Below, in pieces: positions 10,596 to 18,892 of a DNA stretch of 64,000 bases. Source of the stretch: Yarrowia lipolytica (lineage: Eukaryota; Ascomycota; Dipodascomycetes; Dipodascales); contig NC_090775.1 of NCBI RefSeq assembly GCF_001761485.1, positions 3,479,001 through 3,543,000 on the forward strand, read 5' to 3'. The position numbers and the translations under genes are program-made. The notes under the pieces are model-generated. The model saw only the letters and a program-made list of their open reading frames with translations. It had not been told where the DNA came from and did no database searches. Numbering within the stretch: position 1 is the first letter of the stretch; each line of letters begins with the position of its first letter.

Positions 10596-12155
10596 ATGAC
10601 AGACACAGACGAGTCGTCGCAATTCGACGAAGAGTCTTACCCCTCGGACGGGTCTCTGGACTACGACAGCGAGGACCAGGACATGGAAGACTCGCAGTTT
10701 TGGGAAGAAGATGAGGAAATGGAGCCCTCAAGCGACAACTTTGGCGCCATGTCTCACAGCGAGGCCATCCAAGTCGACCACACGGCTCTGGCTGCCAGCA
10801 GTCAACGGGTGCTGGAACCCGAAGATCTCCTCAAGGGCCAGGCAGCCGACGTGGCACGTGTTTCGGAACTCACGGCTCTGGAACCGTGGCGAGCAGAGCT
10901 GCTGCTATGGAAAGATGACTGGAAGGTGGACCATGTGATCACAAAGTACCTGGAGCAAGGCGAAAAGGTGCTGCGAGAAGCTGGCATGTTAAGTGACGAT
11001 CCTGTGGAGTTTGTCATTTCTAAGCCTAGGCCCGATTTCATGTGCTTTCTGTGCTGCGACGAAGACAAGGCTACGTCATTCAAGCTGGCTTGTGGTCACG
11101 AATGTTGCACTGAATGCTACTCTCATTACCTGCGTGGAAAGATTCAGGAAAACGGCTCGCTGGATATCACCTGTCCCATGAACTGCAAAGAGATTGTACC
11201 CAAGCCTGCCGTCATGCTTCTGACTGACAAAAAGCTGCAAGCCAAGTATCAATCCACTCTGTGCACCCGGTATGTTCGTGCCCACAATGACATGAAATGG
11301 TGTCCCGCGCCAGACTGTGGCAAGGCCGTCAAGGCCAACATCTCCGTCACAGATGAATCCGTCATCCCCATTGCAGAGTGCAACTGTCACCAACAATTTT
11401 GTCTTGCCTGCAATATTGACGAAGACCATCTACCATGTCCTTGTAAGGTTGCAGCTCGATGGCTCGAAAAGCTGCGGGATGAGTCTGAAACCATGACGTG
11501 GATGTCTGTCAACACAAAGCCCTGTCCCAAGTGCACTAATCCCATTGAGAAGAATGGAGGATGCAACCACATCAACTGTACTCAGTGTGGCAACCACTTT
11601 TGCTGGGTGTGTTTAGGAGACTGGGCCAAACATGGCTCCTCAAACTATCAGTGCAACATGTACTCTCCCGAGCAGGCCGAGGAGGATCAGAAGAGCGTCA
11701 ATGCTAAGCGAGAACAGCTTGACAGATATATGTTCTTTTACACGCGGTACAACAATCATCGAGACAGTGCCAAGCTGGACGAAAAGACGTACAAGAACAT
11801 TACTAAGACAATGGAGACGCTGCAGAAGGAAGGCAAAATGACATGGCTGGAGTCGCGGTTCCTGCCATCGTCGTTCGAGATTCTCAGACAGTCTCGGCAG
11901 ACGTTGCTGTGGACCTATGCGTTTGCATTTTTCTTGGACGCCCAGCCGGAGCGGGAAATCTTCCTCAAGAACCAGGAGGATCTTGAGCTGCACACCGAGG
12001 GGCTGTCAGAGCTGTTTGAGTACAAGTGGGACAGGATTCCGGGAGCCAAGGTCAACTTTCTGGACAAGTGCTCGTACCTCAAGTCCCGACGTCAGAAGCT
12101 TGTCGAGCATGTCATGAAGGGTATGGAGGAGCGCAACTGGAAGTTTTTGAACTGA
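10596..12155 (+). CDS. HEL1: RBR-type E3 ubiquitin ligase, Ariadne/Hel1-like
   Basis: This 519-residue protein starts at ATG 10596, the first ATG of the frame. A very acidic N terminus (residues 1-60) is followed by a helical UBA-like part (about 78-130). The RING1-IBR-RING2 module runs from Cys150 to about 345. RING1 begins CFLCCDED and includes CGHECC; the IBR has HLPCPC; RING2 begins CPKCTNPIEKNGGCNH. By alignment to HHARI, Cys323 in GGCNHINC is the catalytic cysteine that accepts ubiquitin from the E2. GNHFCWVCLGDW closes RING2, and a helical Ariadne domain (about 370-515) follows, which autoinhibits the family. Yeast Hel1 is the closest named family member and takes part in histone degradation; function here is inferred from that. 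Confidence 0.93.
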   Translation: MTDTDESSQFDEESYPSDGSLDYDSEDQDMEDSQFWEEDEEMEPSSDNFGAMSHSEAIQVDHTALAASSQRVLEPEDLLKGQAADVARVSELTALEPWRAELLLWKDDWKVDHVITKYLEQGEKVLREAGMLSDDPVEFVISKPRPDFMCFLCCDEDKATSFKLACGHECCTECYSHYLRGKIQENGSLDITCPMNCKEIVPKPAVMLLTDKKLQAKYQSTLCTRYVRAHNDMKWCPAPDCGKAVKANISVTDESVIPIAECNCHQQFCLACNIDEDHLPCPCKVAARWLEKLRDESETMTWMSVNTKPCPKCTNPIEKNGGCNHINCTQCGNHFCWVCLGDWAKHGSSNYQCNMYSPEQAEEDQKSVNAKREQLDRYMFFYTRYNNHRDSAKLDEKTYKNITKTMETLQKEGKMTWLESRFLPSSFEILRQSRQTLLWTYAFAFFLDAQPEREIFLKNQEDLELHTEGLSELFEYKWDRIPGAKVNFLDKCSYLKSRRQKLVEHVMKGMEERNWKFLN

Positions 12156-12553
12156 TCATGGGATTAAGCATTGAGATAACTGCAAATAGGAATAGCATAT
12201 TTATTATTATCTGCACTGAACGAGGATGAATGGACCGTTCAGTTTTCGTAATGTGAACAATTTACTTATAGCGAGCTGAGGAAGAACGGGGCGGTTGTAC
12301 GATACCATCGTACAAGCAGTAAACATGTATCTCTAGTTGTAGATATTACAGTACATACTGTATGATTAATCATGAAGAAAGTAAAAGTAGCCACTGCTGC
12401 GTACTACAAGGTATTGTACGCATGTACAGTATGTACATAGTGTACAAGTGTAAGTACAGTATGTACAGGATGTACCTATAGAATACCGACTGTGACAAGA
12501 ACTTATTGCCATTAAATAATACATTCCATCTATACAATCTTAGTTCTAGTCCT
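12156..12553. other. Convergent 3' region HEL1/ARP4 with three motif copies
   Basis: This 398-bp gap between convergent stops is dense in GTAC-type words: GTACATACTG at 12351, CAGTATGTAC at 12427 and again at 12457. No gene is seen. The words contain TATGTA or its complement and probably belong to 3'-end formation for both genes (inference). Confidence 0.5.
12351..12466. terminator. Cluster of candidate 3'-end elements
   Basis: Three copies of the CAGTATGTAC word, one inverted relative to the other two, within 116 bp between two convergent stop codons. The orientation mix would suit a bidirectional terminator; this is inference. Confidence 0.4.
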
Positions 12554-13852
12554 TTACTTGAACCGCTTCTTTTCGACCAAATAGTCTCCTCCCTTCTCCT
12601 GCCACTCCTGTTTGCTGACCCACAGCTGATGGAACGATCCCAGGCTGCCCAAAACAGAACCGCCAATCCAAGCACCGTGTCGTCGCTCCTCCTGGTTGGA
12701 AGCAGCAGCAACTCGGACCTTAAGACCACTCAGGGCCTGGGTCACGTCCTTACTGACTCTATCACTGAGACCCTGAACCAGCGACCCTCCACCAGTGATA
12801 ACAATGTTGTTAGCCAGGTGAGCCCTCACATCCACGTTGGAAGCGTTGATTGTGTCCACCACCATCTCACTGAGTCCCCGCGCAGTATCTGGCACAGTCT
12901 CTCCGTCAAAAGGGTACTCACTGGGCTTGAATAAGCTCTCAGAAGTAGACAGACGGTCTGCTCCGAAAGTTGTGCTGTAGCCCGTGGGGAACTCGAAGAC
13001 CCGGTCGGCGGCTTCACCAGAGATTTCTGGAGTCAGGGGAACATCGTTCACCTGACACATGGAGTCCTTGAACTCAGAGAGAATACGAGACACCTGCAGA
13101 TCAGTGAAGGAATGAGTGACGTTGGGAAGCTCCCGCTTGGTGAACACAGGTGGCTCACCCATCTCCACAGCCTTCTTGTTCTTAATCTCGAACCGAGGAG
13201 TGAGATCGATTCCTCGTGAAACAAGCACCTTTTTAATCTGTCTATCCAAATAGTCTCCAGCGTACTGTGACCGTCGCGCGGGCTTGTAAAGCACCAATCC
13301 ATCAATGACAGGTGTCACAGAAGCCACTTCAGATCCTACATCCAGTACCAGTGCGTTTCCCTTTCCTGCAGCAAACGCAGAAGCCACAGCGTCCTTGACC
13401 AAGTACGATGCCGGGACCTCGAGGCTCTCGAACGCGATTTCAAGCGCCTTGAGCTTGTTGGCCTGCGTGTTCCAGCACGGCTCCGTCAGCATCAATGGGT
13501 GTGTCTTTGTGTCGGCATTGAGTCGAGCCAGCGAGTATTCCCAAATATTCTGCACCGCGTCCCAATCAGCCACAATCCCGTCGGTAAGAGGATGAAGCAC
13601 CTCCATGTTGGGCAGTGGCAGATTGGCGGAGTCGCCAACCTTGTACTTGTTTAATTTTTTGGTTGTGTTGCTTGTATCGTCCTCCATCTCGACATCCTCG
13701 TCTGCCATCAGTCCACACTCTGTGGAAACCACCAGTTTGGGGGTATCTTCTCCGGCGTATCCGACTCGAGTGTACGACGACCCGGTGTCGATCACCAGGG
13801 TCGCCACCTCATCGCCTCCATACACCTGGGGGGCTGGAGCTGTTGTAGTCAT
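12554..13852 (-). CDS. ARP4: Actin-related protein 4 (NuA4/INO80/SWR1 subunit)
   Basis: This 432-residue actin-fold protein starts MTTTAPAPQVYGGDEVATLVIDTG. The phosphate-binding loop is at about residues 22-30 (DTGSSYTRVG). An insertion with an acidic DEDVEMEDD stretch sits around 50-60 where Arp4 differs from actin. The second phosphate-binding segment is LVLDVGSEVASVTPV, and the nucleotide motif ITGGGSLVQGLSDR lies near 355. The C terminus RRHGAWIGGSVLGSLGSFHQLW followed by a basic tail matches Arp4 rather than actin or other Arps. Arp4 is a shared nuclear subunit of the NuA4 acetyltransferase and the INO80 and SWR1 remodellers. It is somewhat shorter than the 489-residue yeast protein, which has larger insertions. 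No intron is evident. Confidence 0.93.
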   Translation of the reverse strand: MTTTAPAPQVYGGDEVATLVIDTGSSYTRVGYAGEDTPKLVVSTECGLMADEDVEMEDDTSNTTKKLNKYKVGDSANLPLPNMEVLHPLTDGIVADWDAVQNIWEYSLARLNADTKTHPLMLTEPCWNTQANKLKALEIAFESLEVPASYLVKDAVASAFAAGKGNALVLDVGSEVASVTPVIDGLVLYKPARRSQYAGDYLDRQIKKVLVSRGIDLTPRFEIKNKKAVEMGEPPVFTKRELPNVTHSFTDLQVSRILSEFKDSMCQVNDVPLTPEISGEAADRVFEFPTGYSTTFGADRLSTSESLFKPSEYPFDGETVPDTARGLSEMVVDTINASNVDVRAHLANNIVITGGGSLVQGLSDRVSKDVTQALSGLKVRVAAASNQEERRHGAWIGGSVLGSLGSFHQLWVSKQEWQEKGGDYLVEKKRFK

Positions 13853-14304
13853 GATGGGTGGTGTGTCGTCTTCAGATGGTAGTATGTATGGGGTACCAGT
13901 CTGTACGTGATATTTGATGGTGGAGAGTGTGACTGATCGTGCGTTCGAGTTTCGTTAATGCACGAAAATAACATTGGTTAGAGTTAATTAAGTCGAGGCC
14001 GAAACAAAAATTAACATGAGACTCAGTAGCACGAGACTACAGTTCGAAACGGCAACAAAAGGAGCAATTTCAAAGGCGAAAGCGCGAATATAATCTTCGA
14101 GACCGGCTGATCAAATATATTTCTCAAATCCCCACAATATCCCGTCTTGACAGTGACAAAACATTGTCCTCCATCCCAGGCACCTAGACAAACCTCCCAA
14201 CAGGGTAAGGGCACCTGCACCCAATCAAAAGCCACCCTTGCTATTGCTGTTCCTCACCACACAAGGTCTGTACTGAACAGAAAAAAACCTCGACCAAACA
14301 CACA
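13853..14304. other. Divergent promoter region ARP4/MIC60
   Basis: A 452-bp promoter region shared by two divergent genes. I see no intron signal in either 5' UTR and no gene. Confidence 0.5.
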
Positions 14305-15996
14305 ATGATCAGAGCTACAGCCATGCACCGGTCAATTGTGCAGCGTCGCATGCTGAGCACCGCCTCTCGGCTCCAGCAGGCCGCCAAGCCCGCTACCGGC
14401 TCCACTGTTGGAACAGCCAATGGCGCCTCTGCTGCCTCGGGCAAGCCTCCCGGAGCCACCTTTGAGGGAGCCTCCAAGCAGAAGAAGAAGACTCACAAGT
14501 TCCGAAACTTTGTGCTGCTCTCCACCTTTGTCGGCGCCGGCGCCTTTGCCGGAGGTGTTTATTACTCCCTTCAGAACGACCAGTTCCAGAGCCTGTTTGT
14601 CGAGTACGTGCCCGCGGCCGAGCACGCCATCAACTACATTGAGGAGCAGCAGCTGCGATCCGGCCGACTCAAGATCGCGACTCCCACCTCCAAGCATGAC
14701 GTTGACCAGTCCACCGTCCGAGTGCCCAAGTCCGGTGCTACCTGGCGAGCGGTCGACTCCACCGATGCTGCTACTTCTGCCAAGTCTGCATCTTCTCCCG
14801 CTGCCAACGTGGCCAAGGACGTCGCTTCCCCCGCTCCTGCTGCCACCGCCTCCCCTGTCTCTAGTGGTTCCCCCAAGACTGACAACACCACCGTGCCCGC
14901 TGTGCGACTGGCTAACGACTCTGACCCCGCCGTCAAGGCCGCCGTCCAGACCTTCAATGATCTGATCGCCGTGGCCCCCTCTGGTGCCGCCAAGCAGCTC
15001 TCCGCCAAGGTCTCCACCGTGGTCGACCAGCTGCAGCACAACGTGGCCCAGATCAAGTCTGAGGCCGCCGAGGAAGCTAAGAACTCCATCAACAAGCTCA
15101 ACAGCGAGCTGGCCAAGCTCAAGGCTTCCACCGGCGAGGAAATCTCGTCTAAGGTGTCTGCCGCCGAGCAGCAGCTGCGAAACGAGTTTGCCGCTCTGCG
15201 AGCCCACTCTGAGAAGGTCTACCACGACCGTCTCCGAGTCGAGATTGAGGCCACCAAGTCCCTTGTTTCTTCTCACGCCAACAACCTGATTCAGGCCGTC
15301 GAGGCCGAGCGACAAAAGCAGTACGCCCAGGAGATTGCCGAGCGAGTCGAAACCGAGCGAGAGGGCCGTCTCTCCAAGCTCAAGGACCTCCAGACTTCCC
15401 TCACCCAGCTGCAGGACCTGGCTCTCAAGACCGAGCAGGCCGTTGACGCCTCCGGCCGAACCGCAGCTCTGCATCTTGCCATCGCTAAGCTCACCGGTGC
15501 TCTCAAGGGTTCCGAGCCCGTGGCCCTCGGCCCTTACGTCGAGTCCATCCGACGGGCTGCTGGTGACGATCCTCTGCTGCAGGCCGCTCTGGACTCTATT
15601 CCCGAGGTCGCTCAGACCGAGGGAGTTCTTACCCCTGCCCAGCTTACCATTCGATTCAAGCTGCTCGAGCCTGAGCTACGAAAGTCCTCTCTGGTTCCTG
15701 TTAACGCCGGTGTCGCCGGTCATCTGGGCTCCCTCATTTTCTCCTCTCTGCTGTTCAAGAAGAGCGGAGTGCCCAAGGGAGACGACGTCGAGAGTGTGCT
15801 TGCTCGAGCCAACATTGCTCTGGAGCAGGGCAAGCTATACGACGCCGTGGCTGAGGTCAACACTCTCAAGGGATGGCCCCGAAAGCTGGCCTCTGACTGG
15901 CTGGACGAGGGTCGACGACGAACCGAGATTGAGTTCCTCGCCGACGTCATTGCCGAGGAGGGCAAGCTGTACGGAGCTCTTTCTAGCAAGAAGTAG
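14305..15996 (+). CDS. MIC60: MICOS subunit Mic60 (mitofilin)
   Basis: This 563-residue protein has the full mitofilin layout. Residues 1-25 form an Arg-rich presequence without acidic residues (MIRATAMHRSIVQRRM). A single membrane segment lies at about 68-89 (FVLLSTFVGAGAFAGGVYYSL), preceded by a basic KKKTHKFR stretch. A Ser/Ala/Pro-rich linker (about 130-200) and a long coiled coil (about 225-390) face the intermembrane space. The C-terminal mitofilin signature follows (about 430-560), including the helix ALEQGKLYDAVAEVNTLKGWP. Mic60 anchors crista junctions and contacts the outer membrane. Codon use is strongly biased to C/G-ending preferred codons, as expected for an abundant protein, and this creates long mirror frames on the opposite strand that are not genes. 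Confidence 0.95.
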   Translation: MIRATAMHRSIVQRRMLSTASRLQQAAKPATGSTVGTANGASAASGKPPGATFEGASKQKKKTHKFRNFVLLSTFVGAGAFAGGVYYSLQNDQFQSLFVEYVPAAEHAINYIEEQQLRSGRLKIATPTSKHDVDQSTVRVPKSGATWRAVDSTDAATSAKSASSPAANVAKDVASPAPAATASPVSSGSPKTDNTTVPAVRLANDSDPAVKAAVQTFNDLIAVAPSGAAKQLSAKVSTVVDQLQHNVAQIKSEAAEEAKNSINKLNSELAKLKASTGEEISSKVSAAEQQLRNEFAALRAHSEKVYHDRLRVEIEATKSLVSSHANNLIQAVEAERQKQYAQEIAERVETEREGRLSKLKDLQTSLTQLQDLALKTEQAVDASGRTAALHLAIAKLTGALKGSEPVALGPYVESIRRAAGDDPLLQAALDSIPEVAQTEGVLTPAQLTIRFKLLEPELRKSSLVPVNAGVAGHLGSLIFSSLLFKKSGVPKGDDVESVLARANIALEQGKLYDAVAEVNTLKGWPRKLASDWLDEGRRRTEIEFLADVIAEEGKLYGALSSKK

Positions 15997-17413
15997 ACGG
16001 AAGGGAAAATATACAATAGATTTTGATTATGACGGAAAGAGTGTATATATTAAGCGGGTGGGCAGACATGAACATTTGGAGAGCTTGTGCACATGCCCGT
16101 TGAATATGCGATGAAAGCTGACGCCCGATTGGTATGTAGGCCGGTCATAGCAGCGCAGTTCTAATGAATGCATAGCAACTGATCCAGTGGATGTTCATTA
16201 CAGATACAGGTAATACTGTTGATGACTTTCAAGAGTCCCCATGATTGGCTCCTGCTGAAGAAAGTCAACTTGATTGAACATCATGTATCGTAGGAGAGCG
16301 ATTTCGGCTCCAGAGACGAGACACTAAAGAACGAAAAGTGTCCCAGAGTGTAGTGCAGACCGAGAAGATTCAATTCAAGAGTCAATTCCAATAACCTGAT
16401 CTGCCCATTGGTTCAGTCGACGTTACTTTTTTCACTCTGATGGCTTCTACATAAGATAGGTTCGGCGAGATTCGTTTCGCGCGTTGAAAGCTTGAGGCTA
16501 TTATGTCGATGATCTCGAGATATCTTGTGAGCGAAGAAACATGCTGTACAGTAAATATAACCCTGAGCAGGTTCCCTAAAGTACAGGTATCTTAACAGTG
16601 AACTTTTTGAACTACTATAAACGTACTGTAGTCCGAGATACTGATACCTTTGATGTAACCATTGGTGATGGATAGGGTAATTTAATCAAGTCGACATGAA
16701 ACAGTTTCAATCGGTACAACTTTCCCCCTAAAAATTGAAACCGACTTGTCCAAAAACTACATGTACTGAACTTGCTTCTCTGTTGCTTCTCTCAATATAT
16801 TCATTGTGCTGTTCAAATGGCCATCTGAAGCCACCATACAACTACTCATACATACCATTGTTCTTCTGATAGAGAACCCTATTTATGATAAGTTGTAGCC
16901 ATTGTTTTGATGGTCCCGAGGTGTCCCAAACAGCCACTCACCAGCCGTGTGTATTTCGATGCAGGGATAAACACTCGAGAAAACAGACAAAAATTAGAAT
17001 TGAGAATCGCTCTCGGTACCGAAATACCTCATTTACCGACTAGCCGCAGTCTGAAGTTCGCCACCTTTCTAAGACATTCACCAAGCTTAAACGGGGCATA
17101 GGGCACTGAACAGAGGCGGGGAAGATGGTTAGAGGTCGCTGGTATGCTACATGTACTTTCTGGGCGATATTTTCAGCTTGAAACTGTTTGCTGACCTAAA
17201 TAACCCCACCAACGATCTCTATTCCACCTCAACCACTGCCATCCATCTGCCCAGACATGTCGAAACCTTTGGAAGCTTCTGTAGTGCATCAATCATGCAT
17301 CAGTATGCATACGAAACCCTATGATCGGGCATCTCCACACATATGACATCACATACACCATCTCTCTCTTGGAAGTACACAACCCAACACAATACCATTT
17401 CAGTCCACCAAAA
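15997..17413. other. Intergenic between MIC60 and RIC8
   Basis: 1.4 kb with no recognisable gene, RNA or repeat. An ATG at 17321 is in frame with RIC8 and could give a 31-residue extension; see that entry. Confidence 0.5.
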
Positions 17414-18712
17414 ATGTCGTCGAAAACAGCCTATGAAGATTTTCAGAGTGAGCCCCAGGATCCCCTGCTCTGTGACGCGCTAAAAATGTCACTCACCACG
17501 GCTCAGGCCTGGACTCAAATCGGTGGCATTTCGGCTGCAGATGATATCGCCACACATGTTCTCGATGGCTCTCTGGACGAGGCGAGTACTCTCAATCTGG
17601 CCGCAACGGTGTCCAATGGATACTTTTTGCTGCGACAATACATCACATCAGCTACCAAAGCCCCTAAATTGGTTAACTGGGCCACAACAACATATCCCGA
17701 CACTGACGAACGAGGAAAGATGATATGCCGACGAATCCTCTTTCTGTGTTCGTCGGAGCGTATTGAGGGCTTGAATGTCGCCACCCTTGCCAAAGGCCTG
17801 GAACTGGGACTCACAGATCTGCAGGATCAGCTGGAGAAGAAGAAACAGGACAAGAACCTGCTTCTACAGCATCTGAGAGAAATCCTGTCGGGATTTGTCT
17901 GTCTCATTACAGTCTACAAGACAGTTCGAGAGGACCAGGAGAAACAGACAAGTGAAACTCTGAAACAGATTGTGCCTCATGTGCTCACTCTAGCCACTCA
18001 AAACCCAGAGCTTCTGTACCCCTGTATCCCCATTATCAGTTGTCGTCCTGATGTCGCAGTGGAGTCGCAGAAGCTGTTTGTGACGTATCTGGAGACGTTG
18101 GAGGTGCAACTCAAGCAGGTTTTGTGTGCCACCTATCCAGACATCACTGCCTTGGCTCAGCTACTCTATGGACTTGCTCCTCTGGTCCCTATCGTCACAA
18201 CTGTCGATGGCGCAGAACCAGCCAGAGAGATCCTCTGTAGAGTTTTCTTGCCATCTGACGAAGACCGAAAGGAGGCCATTGGAAAGACCAAGAGTATTCC
18301 CAGCCGACTTCTCAAGGTGACAGAGGAGCCCGAGTTCCAGGACTGCAAGTTTCTGGTCAACGAGGCCCAATGGGTGCTGTGTGAAGAGAACAAGGACAAG
18401 TTCACAGATGCCATTGGCTTCGGCTATGCTGCGGGTTACCTTACTGGATTCGCCGCCTCTTCTGCCTCCACTGGACCTGCATCTAACTCTGGTTTTGGCT
18501 ATGATAAAGTCACAGGACAGAAGCTGACACCTGAACTGCAAGAGCTGAAGAAGCTACAGGAACAAATCAGCGCAATGAGCCCTGAAGAGAAGGAACGGGA
18601 GGCCGAAAAACTCATGTACCTTTTTAACCGAATGAAGGAGTTGGGAATTGTCAACTTTGATCATCCCATGCGAGCTGCCCAGGAGAGTGGTCGTTTCGAG
18701 GAGCTGGATTAA
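17414..18712 (+). CDS. RIC8: Synembryn (Ric8), G-alpha chaperone and exchange factor
   Basis: The protein has 432 residues from ATG 17414 (ACCAAAAATGTCG context). An in-frame ATG at 17321 would add 31 residues that look like translated leader, so I prefer the second. The body is an all-helical armadillo-like fold. The C terminus gives the family: SGFGYDKVTGQKL, then EEKEREAEKLMYLFNRMKEL and NFDHPMRAAQESGRFEEL, matching the fungal synembryn ending EKEREAERLFVLFERL with a GRFEEL-like tail. Ric8 folds nascent G-alpha subunits and acts as a GDP-releasing factor; in filamentous fungi it supports G-protein signalling. Saccharomyces lacks an obvious Ric8, so its presence sets this lineage apart. It converges with the VPS9-domain gene, 180 bp between stops. 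Confidence 0.8.
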   Translation: MSSKTAYEDFQSEPQDPLLCDALKMSLTTAQAWTQIGGISAADDIATHVLDGSLDEASTLNLAATVSNGYFLLRQYITSATKAPKLVNWATTTYPDTDERGKMICRRILFLCSSERIEGLNVATLAKGLELGLTDLQDQLEKKKQDKNLLLQHLREILSGFVCLITVYKTVREDQEKQTSETLKQIVPHVLTLATQNPELLYPCIPIISCRPDVAVESQKLFVTYLETLEVQLKQVLCATYPDITALAQLLYGLAPLVPIVTTVDGAEPAREILCRVFLPSDEDRKEAIGKTKSIPSRLLKVTEEPEFQDCKFLVNEAQWVLCEENKDKFTDAIGFGYAAGYLTGFAASSASTGPASNSGFGYDKVTGQKLTPELQELKKLQEQISAMSPEEKEREAEKLMYLFNRMKELGIVNFDHPMRAAQESGRFEELD

Positions 18713-18892
18713 TCAAGTTGTCTGTGAACATAATATATTACCTATAACAATGACTAATTCTACTGTGCCCACATCAAAAACTTATTACTGCTTATTGTCG
18801 ACATAAAGTACGAGCTATAATTGCCTATATACTATTTGTGTATCTGTACAGTTATCTTCTCAATCATGTATTCGTATTCATTGACTAATATG

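Noticed and set aside
14332-15474. Minus-strand open frame opposite MIC60
   Set aside because: Gly/Leu/Ser-rich shadow caused by strong codon bias in MIC60.
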